Shown here one piece after another: positions 1-5,087 of a stretch of 5,087 nucleotides of DNA. Position 1 is the stretch's first letter. Every line of letters starts with the position of its first letter. The translations under genes were made by a program, and so were the position numbers. Source of the stretch: Thermoplasmata archaeon (GTDB lineage: Archaea > Thermoplasmatota > Thermoplasmata > Lutacidiplasmatales > UBA184); contig JASHSA010000178.1 of the NCBI GenBank assembly GCA_030037035.1, positions 1 through 5,087 on the forward strand. Direction: 5' to 3'. The notes beneath the pieces are model-generated. The model ran no database searches. It saw only the letters and a program-made list of their open reading frames with translations, and had not been told where the DNA came from.

Positions 1-127
1 CCTGATCGATCACGCTACCGGGGTTCTGGGCGCGATACTCACGCACGCCGCCGGCCTCGCTCGACACGCGCGCCAACAGGTCGGCCGGCCCCCGAAGAAA
101 CTCGACGCTGCAGATGAACTCCTCCAT
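1..127 (-). CDS. N-terminal fragment of an unrecognised protein (runs off left edge)
   Basis: An open frame on the minus strand gives at least 42 residues beginning MEEFICSVEFLRGP and continuing to the window edge without a stop. Most third codon positions are G or C, as in the neighbouring genes, which supports real coding. An in-frame ATG at 163 would add 12 residues (MSARPVRWGPAI). I prefer 127 because the TATA box at 172-179 lies only about 9 bases from the 163 codon, so a transcript starting some 26 bases from it would begin near 150 and exclude that codon. A GGTGGGG stretch about 10 bases upstream of 127 could act as a ribosome binding site. I do not recognise the family. No signal peptide, membrane segment or known motif is visible in what remains. 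The gene is divergent from purS and shares its 5' intergenic region. Confidence 0.6.
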   Translation of the reverse strand, partial: MEEFICSVEFLRGPADLLARVSSEAGGVREYRAQNPGSVIDQ

Positions 128-171
128 GATGGCCGGACCCCACCGGACCGGTCGGGCGGACATTGGCCCCC

Positions 172-179
172 CTATATAG
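172..179 (-). promoter_or_regulatory. Archaeal TATA box (CTATATAG), probably for the divergent minus-strand gene
   Basis: CTATATAG is the only strongly A/T-rich octamer in this GC-rich gap and is a perfect palindrome, so TBP alone could bind in either orientation. On the minus strand it is preceded by purine-rich CGAAGGG, which resembles a TFB recognition element. On the plus strand the preceding bases are C-rich. Minus-strand initiation about 26 bases away would fall near 150, leaving a leader of roughly 23 bases before the ATG at 127. Use for purS would imply a leader of about 80 bases, which is long for an archaeal gene but not excluded. Confidence 0.5.
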
Positions 180-254
180 CCCTTCGGATTGGCCGAGGGT
201 CGACCGGGACCCCGAGCGTTCCGTGCCCGCTACGGTACGGGGCGGTCGGGGCAG

Positions 255-261
255 CGTTATC
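255..261 (+). promoter_or_regulatory. Weak TATA-like element upstream of purS
   Basis: The GTTATCT heptamer is centred about 26 bases before the GTG start of purS, the spacing expected between a TATA box and an archaeal transcription start. If used, the message would begin at or next to the start codon. The match is poor, and a good Shine-Dalgarno lies between this element and the start, which argues that at least some transcripts begin further upstream, for example from the 172-179 box. Confidence 0.25.
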
Positions 262-272
262 TCCCGAAGCCC

Positions 273-277
273 GGTGA
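273..277 (+). promoter_or_regulatory. Shine-Dalgarno (GGTGA) fixing the purS start
   Basis: GGTGA matches the 3' part of the GGAGGTGA Shine-Dalgarno consensus and lies 6 bases before the GTG at 284. This supports that GTG as the purS start even though conserved PurS sequence begins about 11 residues into the protein. Confidence 0.55.
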
Positions 278-283
278 ACGGCC

Positions 284-562
284 GTGCCGGATTCCGCCCC
301 CCTCCGCTCCGGCGACGTGCACGTCGTGATCCGCGTCGAGCTGAAGCCCGAGGTCGAGGACGCCGAGGCGGAGAACGTCGCCCGCGCCCTCGAGCTGCTC
401 GGCGTCCCGGGGCTGCGCGACGTTCGGCTCGCCCGCCTCTACGACCTCGAGTTCTCCGGACTCGACCGGGCGTCGGCCGAGCGGGCCGCCCACGACGCCG
501 TCGACCGGCTGCTCGCGAACCCGGTGATCCATCGGGTCACGGTGACGCCGCCGTCGGAGTGA
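284..562 (+). CDS. purS: Phosphoribosylformylglycinamidine synthase subunit PurS
   Basis: A 92-residue protein with a GTG start. PurS is the small, non-catalytic subunit of the PurS-PurQ-PurL complex that converts formylglycinamide ribonucleotide (FGAR), glutamine and ATP to formylglycinamidine ribonucleotide in cytosolic purine synthesis. It helps hold glutaminase PurQ to synthetase PurL for ammonia transfer. The family pattern is clear: a first beta strand leading into VELKPEVEDAEAENV (about residues 18-32), a helix, the strand RDVRLARLYDLEF, a second helix, then LLANPVIHRVTV near the C-terminus, which matches the conserved LL-NPV ending of PurS. The length is slightly above the usual 80-85 residues because of about 11 extra N-terminal residues. 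It is the first gene of the block, and its stop codon TGA is part of the purL ribosome binding site, 4 bases before purL, implying coupled translation. Confidence 0.95.
   Translation: MPDSAPLRSGDVHVVIRVELKPEVEDAEAENVARALELLGVPGLRDVRLARLYDLEFSGLDRASAERAAHDAVDRLLANPVIHRVTVTPPSE
556..562 (+). promoter_or_regulatory. purL ribosome binding site overlapping the purS stop codon
   Basis: GGAGTGA contains the Shine-Dalgarno core GGAG, and its last three bases are the purS TGA stop. Four bases separate the stop from the GTG of purL at 567, and GGAG lies 7 bases from that GTG. This decides the purL start and suggests that ribosomes finishing purS feed purL. Confidence 0.6.
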
Positions 563-566
563 CGCG

Positions 567-2876
567 GTGCTCGCGTGGGCCGACGCGGTCGAGACGGTCG
601 CGCTGCGTCGCCTCTCCGGTCCCGAGCTCGCGCGGCTCTCCTCGGAGCGGAACCTCGGCTTCAGCGCTGACGAGCTCGCGCGCCTCCAGCGCTACTACCG
701 GCGCGAGCGGAGAGAGCCGACGGACGTCGAGCTCGCCGGCCTCGCCCAGAGCTGGAGCGAGCACTGCTCCTACAAGAGCTCCCGACCGTTCCTCCGCCGG
801 GCGTTCCGCGGCGTAAGGGACGACCCCCGGGTCCTCGGCACCGGCGACGCCGGCGTGATGCGGTTCCCCGGACGCGGCGCCTACGCGCTGCGGATCGAGT
901 CGCACAACCATCCCTCCGCGGTCGAGCCGTACGGCGGCGCCGCGACCGGCATCGGAGGGATCCTGCGGGACGTGCTCGCCGTCGGCGCGGCCCCGATCGC
1001 GCTCGCCGACCCGCTGTTCTTCGGGCCGCTCGACCTGCCGGCGGACCGGACCCCCGCCGGCGTGAGGTCCCCCCGCTTCCTCGCGTCGGGGATCGTCGCG
1101 GGGATCCGCGACTACGGCAACCGCGTCGGCGTGCCGACCGTCGCGGGAAGCCTCTCGTTCGACCCGGCGTTCGTCGTCAACCCGCTCGTCAACGTCGGCT
1201 GTGTCGGCTGGCTCGCCCGGGGCCGGCCGCTGCCGAACCGGGCGCACGCCGCCGGCGACCGGCTCGTCCTCGCCGGGGGACGGACCGGCCGCGACGGGAT
1301 CGGCGGCGTCGCGTTCGCCTCGCGGGAGCTGGACGCCGAGAGCGGCGAGAGCTCCCGTGGCGCGGTCCAGCTCGGCAATCCGATCCTGAAGGAGCCGCTG
1401 ATCCGAGCCTCGCTCGAGGCGTACGACCAGGACCTCGTCCGGGGCGTCAAGGACCTCGGGGGGGGAGGCCTCGCGACTGCCTCCGGCGAGCTGGTCCACG
1501 CCGCGGGACTCGGCTCGACGATCGACCTCGACCGGGTCCCGCTTCGGGACCGCTCGCTGCGCCCGTGGGAGGTCTGGGTCTCCGAGTCGCAGGAGCGGAT
1601 GCTGTTCGACGTTCGCCCGCGGGACCTCGACGCGCTCCTCGCGATCTTCCGTCGTCGCGACGTCGAGGCGACCCCGATCGGCGCGGTCGTCCGGGGCCCG
1701 TACGAGTCGGTCGCCTGGAAGGGGGCGCCGGCCGCCCGCCTCCGTCTCGACTTCCGCATCGAGCCGAAGGAGAGGACCCTTCGGCCCCGGAACCGCCGAC
1801 CGAGCCTCCGGCGTTCGCCGAGCCCTCCGGACGACAACCTTGGGCGGACGGTCGAGGAGCTGCTCCTCGCCCCGGATTCGACCTCGCGCGAATCGGTCGT
1901 GAGGCTCTACGACCACGAGGTGATGGGCCGCACCGTCGTGAAGCCGCTCCACGGCCGGGTCGAGTCGCCGTCCCACGGGGACGCCGCGGTCGTTCGTCCC
2001 CGGCCGGACCGGCCGGAGGGCCTCGCGATCACCACCGCGGCCCACCCGTGGGCGTGTCGGGACGACCCGTACGGCGGTGCCGTCGTGGTCGTGGAGGAGG
2101 CGGCGCGGAACCTCTACGCTGTCGGGGCCACGCCGGACGCGGTCTCCGACTGCCTGAACCTCGGCTCGCCCGAGAACCCGGAGGTCGTCTCCGACCTCGA
2201 CCTCGTCACGCGGGGGCTCGGAGGCGCCGCGAAGGCGCTCGGCTTCGCCGTGCCGTCCGGCAACGTGAGCCTGTACAACGGGGGCCTGGGCCAGGAGATC
2301 CCTCCGACCCCGGTGCTGCTCGCGACGGGGATCGTGCCGGACCTTCGGCACGCGGTGACGAGCGACCTGAAGGCCCCCGGCGACGACCTCGTCCTCCTCG
2401 GTCGGTCCCGCCCGGAGCTCGGAGGCTCGCTCTGGGCCCGACGTCGGGAGCTGCGCGGCCTCGCGGTCCCTCCGGGCGATCCGGCAGGGCTGCGTCGCCT
2501 CGGCGAGAGGCTCCTCGGGGCGATGCGCCGGGGGGAGGTCGTCGCCGCGCACGACATCTCGGACGGGGGGCTCGGCGTGACGCTCGCGGAGATGGCGTTC
2601 GGCGGGGGATGCGGCTTCGACGTCGACCTCCGGGCCGTCGGCCTCGGCGGGCCGGCCCTCGCCGCGGTCGCCGAGGGCGGCTCGCGGATCGTCGTGGAGG
2701 TCCCGCCCGGTAAACGCACGGCGTTCGCTCGGTCGATGCGCGGCTCGCCGTGCAAGGCGCTCGGTCCGGTGACCGACCTCCGCGAGGGACGCCTCCGCTG
2801 GGGGGAGGAACTGCGCGCCCATCTGGAGCTCCCGGACCTCTATCGTCGCTGGCGGTCCGGACCCGGTCTCTCGTAG
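567..2876 (+). CDS. purL: Phosphoribosylformylglycinamidine synthase subunit PurL (small type)
   Basis: A 769-residue protein with a GTG start. PurL is the ATP-dependent synthetase subunit that aminates FGAR using ammonia delivered by PurQ, in the cytosol. The two tandem AIRS-like halves are intact. In the first half, SWSEHCSYKSS lies at 62-72, ESHNHPSAVEPYGGAATGIGG at 111-131, GGRTGRDGIGGVAFAS at 237-252, VKDLGGGGLATASGE at 294-308 and SESQERML at 339-346. In the second half, YDHEVMGRTV lies at 448-457, HPWACRDDPYGG at 493-504, SGNVSLYNGGLGQEIPPTPV at 564-583 and HDISDGGLGVTLAEMAFGGG at 662-681. There is no fused glutaminase domain, as expected for the small form near 740 residues that needs PurS and PurQ. 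The segment joining the halves (about 405-422) is rich in Arg, Pro and Ser. No purQ lies beside it. The reading frame crosses an 8-G run (1458-1465) intact. dph6 follows 6 bases after the stop. Confidence 0.97.
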   Translation: MLAWADAVETVALRRLSGPELARLSSERNLGFSADELARLQRYYRRERREPTDVELAGLAQSWSEHCSYKSSRPFLRRAFRGVRDDPRVLGTGDAGVMRFPGRGAYALRIESHNHPSAVEPYGGAATGIGGILRDVLAVGAAPIALADPLFFGPLDLPADRTPAGVRSPRFLASGIVAGIRDYGNRVGVPTVAGSLSFDPAFVVNPLVNVGCVGWLARGRPLPNRAHAAGDRLVLAGGRTGRDGIGGVAFASRELDAESGESSRGAVQLGNPILKEPLIRASLEAYDQDLVRGVKDLGGGGLATASGELVHAAGLGSTIDLDRVPLRDRSLRPWEVWVSESQERMLFDVRPRDLDALLAIFRRRDVEATPIGAVVRGPYESVAWKGAPAARLRLDFRIEPKERTLRPRNRRPSLRRSPSPPDDNLGRTVEELLLAPDSTSRESVVRLYDHEVMGRTVVKPLHGRVESPSHGDAAVVRPRPDRPEGLAITTAAHPWACRDDPYGGAVVVVEEAARNLYAVGATPDAVSDCLNLGSPENPEVVSDLDLVTRGLGGAAKALGFAVPSGNVSLYNGGLGQEIPPTPVLLATGIVPDLRHAVTSDLKAPGDDLVLLGRSRPELGGSLWARRRELRGLAVPPGDPAGLRRLGERLLGAMRRGEVVAAHDISDGGLGVTLAEMAFGGGCGFDVDLRAVGLGGPALAAVAEGGSRIVVEVPPGKRTAFARSMRGSPCKALGPVTDLREGRLRWGEELRAHLELPDLYRRWRSGPGLS

Positions 2877-2882
2877 CGAGCC

Positions 2883-3587
2883 GTGACCGTCACCGCGCTG
2901 GTCTCGGGCGGGAAGGACTCGATCTACGCCGCCTACCTCGCCGACACGCAGGGGTGGCCGGTCGACGAGCTCCTGACGCTCGTCCCGTCGGACCCGGAGT
3001 CGATGATGTTCCACACGCCGAACGTCGACCTCGTCGCCCTCCAGGCGGAGGCGTGGGGGAAGCACCACCGTCGCGTCGAGGTCGCCGGTCGCGGGGAGGC
3101 CGACGAGCTCGCGGCGCTCGACCGCGCGCTGGGGGCGGGCTCGGGTCCGGTCGTCACGGGGGCGATCGCCTCCTCGTACCAGTGGGCGCGCCTCCTGCGG
3201 GTCGCCGACCGGCACGGCCGGCGGCTCTACGCGCCGCTCTGGAGGAAGCCGCCGGCGACGGTCGTCCGGGAGGAGCTTTCGGCGGGCCTCGAGGTCCTCC
3301 TGGTCCACCTCGCGGCCGAGCCGCTGCCGTCCTCCTGGCTCGGCGAGCGCCTGACGCTCGCGCGGCTCGCCGAGCTCGAGCGGCTCGCGCGCGAGGTCCG
3401 TCCCGTGAACGTCGCCGGCGAAGGAGGCGAGTACGAGTCGCTCGTCGTCGACGCGCCGTTCTTCGCCGCCCGGCTCGAGATCGACCGAGAGCGGCGGCGG
3501 GTCGACGCGTCGACCGCGAGGCTCGACATCTTGAGCGCTCACCTCAAGAGAAAGGCCGAGGTCGGCCGCGCGGGACCGGGCCCGTGA
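2883..3587 (+). CDS. dph6: Diphthine-ammonia ligase (Dph6, ATP-pyrophosphatase family)
   Basis: A 234-residue protein with a GTG start. The family uses ATP and ammonia to amidate diphthine on the conserved histidine of translation elongation factor 2, the final step of diphthamide formation, in the cytosol. The N-terminal PP-loop SGGKDS is at residues 8-13, followed by MFHTPN at 42-47, VTGAIASSYQ at 91-100, YAPLWRKPP at 116-124 and SWLGERL at 151-157. The signature VNVAGEGGEYESLVVDAPFF at 175-194 is diagnostic of this family and separates it from other PP-loop enzymes such as tRNA-modifying ATPases. The length fits archaeal members (about 220-235). The basic tail LKRKAEVGR is not part of the conserved core. 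It starts 6 bases after purL and overlaps the methyltransferase start by 4 bases, so it is probably co-transcribed with both. The upstream ribosome binding site is weak. Some bacteria have homologues of unknown role, so the diphthamide assignment assumes an archaeal host. Confidence 0.9.
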   Translation: MTVTALVSGGKDSIYAAYLADTQGWPVDELLTLVPSDPESMMFHTPNVDLVALQAEAWGKHHRRVEVAGRGEADELAALDRALGAGSGPVVTGAIASSYQWARLLRVADRHGRRLYAPLWRKPPATVVREELSAGLEVLLVHLAAEPLPSSWLGERLTLARLAELERLAREVRPVNVAGEGGEYESLVVDAPFFAARLEIDRERRRVDASTARLDILSAHLKRKAEVGRAGPGP

Positions 3588-4375
3588 CCGCGCGTCGTCC
3601 TCCGCTCCGGCTCGAGTCGCTCTCCGCGGAGGCCCGGGAAGCCTGCGCGCGCGCGCGCCGGGCGCTGGGGGACCGACGCGCGAGCCCGAACGTCGAGTGG
3701 ATCGCCGCGCTGACCGGGGCGAACCGACGCGCGATCGGCGACGTCCTGGAGGAGCTCGAGGCGCTGCTGCCGATGGAGGAGGAGATCCGGCACCGACACC
3801 TCGCCGCCGGTCGGGAGTCGTACGCGCAGATCCGCGCTCCGTTCGAGCTGTTCGCGATCGCCCGCCTCGTCCGTCCGGAGCACATCGTCGAGGTCGGCGT
3901 GAGCAGCGGCGTCTCGAGCGCCCACTTCCTCGCGGCGCTGCGACGCAACCGCCGGGGCCGGCTCCACTCGATCGACCTGCCGCTGCGCCAGCGGGGGCCG
4001 CAGCTGACCCGCGGCGAGTCGTCGGTCGCGGTCCCCCCCGGCCGGGAGAGCGGCTGGGCCGTGCCGGAGCGGCTGCGGGAGCGCTGGGACCTCCGGCTGG
4101 GGCCGAGCCAGGAGCTCCTTCCGAAGCTCGGCGACGAGCTCACCGGCGTCGGCCTCTTCCTCCACGACGACCTTCACACCCCGGCCCATCTCGCCTGGGA
4201 GCTCGAGACGGTCCGCCCCCACCTGCTCCCCGGCGCGGTCGTGCTCGCCGACAACACCGCCTGGACCGGCGAGGCGTTCCCGAGGTTCGCGGAGTCGACC
4301 GGGGGCCGTCTCCTGCGCCGCGGACGGAGCGATCTCGTCGGGCTGCGGATGCCGGAACCTCCTCCACCGTTATAG
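3584..4375 (+). CDS. Class I SAM-dependent methyltransferase, substrate unknown
   Basis: A 263-residue protein. Its GTG overlaps the dph6 stop as GTGA, a typical translational-coupling arrangement; no good Shine-Dalgarno lies at the right distance. The same frame stays open far upstream inside purL and dph6, but that stretch is Arg/Pro/Gly-rich and reads as out-of-frame GC-rich sequence. Residues 1-75 look mainly helical with no recognised domain. The Rossmann part follows: motif I IVEVGVSSGVSS at 101-112 (SAM binding), an acidic strand end LHSIDLP with Asp131, and LFLHDDLHTPAHLAWELETV at 191-210 followed by LLPGAVVLADNTAW at 214-227. The HDDxHT and LxPGxxxxxD arrangement resembles the Methyltransf_24 group, whose members often have a D-x-H motif there. 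Nothing in the sequence names the substrate. It is not the diphthine synthase of the diphthamide pathway, which belongs to a different (tetrapyrrole-type) methylase fold. Confidence 0.82.
   Translation: MTARRPPLRLESLSAEAREACARARRALGDRRASPNVEWIAALTGANRRAIGDVLEELEALLPMEEEIRHRHLAAGRESYAQIRAPFELFAIARLVRPEHIVEVGVSSGVSSAHFLAALRRNRRGRLHSIDLPLRQRGPQLTRGESSVAVPPGRESGWAVPERLRERWDLRLGPSQELLPKLGDELTGVGLFLHDDLHTPAHLAWELETVRPHLLPGAVVLADNTAWTGEAFPRFAESTGGRLLRRGRSDLVGLRMPEPPPPL
4369..4375 (+). promoter_or_regulatory. Possible TATA box for the acyl-CoA mutase gene, overlapping the upstream stop codon
   Basis: GTTATAG includes the methyltransferase stop codon TAG (4373-4375) and is centred about 27 bases before the ATG at 4399. 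At the usual archaeal spacing, transcription would begin at or within a base or two of that ATG, giving a leaderless message. The bases before it (CTCCACC) are not purine-rich, so a TFB element is not evident. The stop codon itself supplies part of the A/T content, so a chance match is possible. Confidence 0.3.
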
Positions 4376-4380
4376 TCGGG

Positions 4381-4389
4381 GGAGGTCAT
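4381..4389 (+). promoter_or_regulatory. Strong Shine-Dalgarno (GGAGGTCAT) for the acyl-CoA mutase gene
   Basis: GGAGGT matches the core of the archaeal Shine-Dalgarno and is the best such site in the window. Its spacing of 12 bases to the ATG at 4399 is on the long side. It only works on a transcript that starts upstream, for instance read-through from the purS-purL-dph6 block, and would be absent from a leaderless transcript made from the 4369-4375 element. Confidence 0.55.
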
Positions 4390-4398
4390 TCGACGGCG

Positions 4399-5087
4399 AT
4401 GGCGGCCGCCCGACATCCCGCCGCGACGCCCGGGGGCTCCGCGGCCCCGCCGTCGCGGTCCGACCCGGTCGCGGAGGCGACGCGGCGCTGGGAGGCGGAG
4501 CTCCTCGGCCCGGCGCTCGCGAAGGCCCCGGAGCGCCGGAGCGCGTTCGAGACGCTCGGCGGGATCCCGGTCGAGCGCCTCTACACTCCCCGGTCGAGCC
4601 GAGGGGGGTTCGAGAGGATCGGCTACCCGGGCCAGCCGCCGTACACGCGCGGGATCCATCCGACGATGTACCGCGGGCGGCTGTGGTCGATGCGGATGTT
4701 CAGCGGCTTCGGCTCCCCGGAGGACACGAACCGCCGGTTCCGCTACCTGCTCGCCCACGGCGAGTCGGGGCTCTCGATCGCGTTCGACGACCCGACCCTC
4801 TACGGGATCGACGCCGACGATCCCGAGGCGGTCGGCGAGGTCGGCAAGTGCGGGGTGAACGTCAGCTCGCTCGACGACATGGCCCGCCTGCTCGACGGGA
4901 TCCCGCTCGCGGACGTCACGACGAGCATGACGATCAACGCCCCCGCGAACGTCCTGTGGGGGATGTACCTCCTGGTCGGTCGGGCGCACCGGCTCCCGCT
5001 CACCGCCCTCGGCGGGACGACCCAGAACGACATCCTGAAGGAGTACATCGCCCAGAAGGAGTTCCTCTACCCGCCGCGCCCGGCCCT
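4399..5087 (+). CDS. Coenzyme B12-dependent acyl-CoA mutase large subunit, isobutyryl-CoA mutase-like (N-terminal part)
   Basis: At least 229 residues, open to the right edge. The family (methylmalonyl-CoA mutase, MCM, TIM-barrel domain) rearranges acyl-CoA carbon skeletons with adenosylcobalamin. The CoA/substrate-binding barrel is plain: YPGQPPYTRGIHPTMYRGR at 76-94, WSMRMFSGFGSPEDTN at 96-111, GLSIAFDDPT at 124-133, GEVGKCGV at 146-153, TTSMTINAPA at 174-183 and TTQNDILKEYIAQKE at 207-221. With a constant offset of 12 from the Propionibacterium MCM numbering, Phe101 sits at Tyr89, Gln219 at Arg207 and Gln209 at Gln197. Phe plus Gln at the first two positions is the pattern reported for isobutyryl-CoA mutase, which exchanges isobutyryl-CoA and n-butyryl-CoA. 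His87 replaces Tyr75, a CoA-contact position. The His244 equivalent and any cobalamin-binding domain lie outside the window. The first 35 residues are Ala/Pro-rich and probably flexible. MCM activity or another acyl-CoA substrate cannot be excluded. Confidence 0.93.
   Translation, partial: MAAARHPAATPGGSAAPPSRSDPVAEATRRWEAELLGPALAKAPERRSAFETLGGIPVERLYTPRSSRGGFERIGYPGQPPYTRGIHPTMYRGRLWSMRMFSGFGSPEDTNRRFRYLLAHGESGLSIAFDDPTLYGIDADDPEAVGEVGKCGVNVSSLDDMARLLDGIPLADVTTSMTINAPANVLWGMYLLVGRAHRLPLTALGGTTQNDILKEYIAQKEFLYPPRPA

Noticed and set aside
128..163. Longer N-terminus for the left-edge gene starting at the ATG at 163
   Set aside because: The TATA box at 172-179 would place transcription initiation downstream of that codon, and a GGTG site precedes the internal ATG at 127. 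It is still possible if another promoter is used.
163..816. Plus-strand frame of 217 codons across the intergenic region, purS and the start of purL
   Set aside because: It is an Arg/Pro/Ser/Gly-rich out-of-frame reading that crosses two well-supported genes; no ribosome binding site or domain was seen.
1458..1465. Run of 8 G as a possible frameshift or sequencing error in purL
   Set aside because: The frame on both sides matches PurL (VKDLGGGGLATASGE), so the run is read correctly.
1565..2713. Second plus-strand frame of 382 codons inside purL
   Set aside because: Out-of-frame shadow of PurL made up mostly of Arg, Gly, Pro and Ala.
537..3542. Open frame of about 1000 codons on the minus strand, opposite purL and dph6
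   Set aside because: Its product is an Arg/Glu/Asp/Pro/Val-rich string with no recognisable domain, and it lies opposite two genes with clear family motifs. Long antisense frames without stops are expected in DNA this GC-rich.
2750..3583. N-terminal extension of the methyltransferase frame back into purL and dph6
   Set aside because: The upstream part overlaps all of dph6 and reads as Arg/Gly/Pro/Ala low complexity. The GTGA overlap at 3584 gives a natural start and a normal methyltransferase length.
3584..4375. Methyltransferase as diphthine synthase, completing a diphthamide gene pair with dph6
   Set aside because: Diphthine synthase belongs to the tetrapyrrole-methylase class; this protein shows a class I Rossmann motif I instead.
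4174..4989. Minus-strand frame of 271 codons opposite the methyltransferase and the mutase
   Set aside because: No motif, biased composition, and it lies opposite the strongly conserved mutase barrel.
1..5087. CRISPR arrays, tRNA or rRNA genes, insertion sequences, att sites, defence genes
   Set aside because: No spaced direct repeats, structured-RNA signatures, terminal inverted repeats or transposase/recombinase motifs were seen on either strand. Nearly all sequence is taken up by the listed genes.

Overview
The window looks like a chromosomal, GC-rich (by eye about 70% G+C) piece of an archaeal genome. It carries a closely packed plus-strand gene cluster with a divergent partial gene at the left edge. 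Three observations point to archaea: a complete diphthine-ammonia ligase of the archaeal/eukaryal Dph6 type, a stand-alone PurS with a small-type PurL, and TATA-like boxes in the intergenic gaps. Proteins are Arg-rich and Lys-poor, as expected from base composition, but not strongly acidic, so a haloarchaeon is less likely. A high-GC Thermoplasmatota-type lineage is a tentative guess. Nothing mobile, no RNA gene and no CRISPR array was seen.

Layout. Bases 1-127 (minus strand) hold the N-terminus of an unrecognised protein. Bases 128-283 are an intergenic region with a palindromic TATA box (172-179), best oriented for the minus gene, and a weaker TTAT element in front of purS. A tight plus-strand block follows: purS (284-562), purL (567-2876), dph6 (2883-3587) and a class I SAM-dependent methyltransferase (3584-4375). 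The gaps are 4 and 6 bases, then a 4-base GTGA overlap, so one polycistronic mRNA is likely. After 23 bases, which include a strong Shine-Dalgarno and a TATA-like element overlapping the methyltransferase stop codon, a coenzyme B12-dependent acyl-CoA mutase large subunit starts at 4399 and runs off the right edge.

How the genes relate. PurS and PurL are two of the three subunits of formylglycinamidine ribonucleotide synthetase (purine step 4). The glutaminase PurQ, often encoded with them, is not in this window. Dph6 performs the last, ATP- and ammonia-dependent step of diphthamide formation on elongation factor 2. The methyltransferase substrate cannot be told from sequence. The acyl-CoA mutase would be annotated methylmalonyl-CoA mutase by homology, but it carries Phe and Gln at the two positions (Tyr89 and Arg207 in the Propionibacterium enzyme) that distinguish isobutyryl-CoA mutase. 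This is the most informative observation in the window. Otherwise the region looks like ordinary housekeeping and metabolic DNA, and I see no convincing undescribed multi-gene system.
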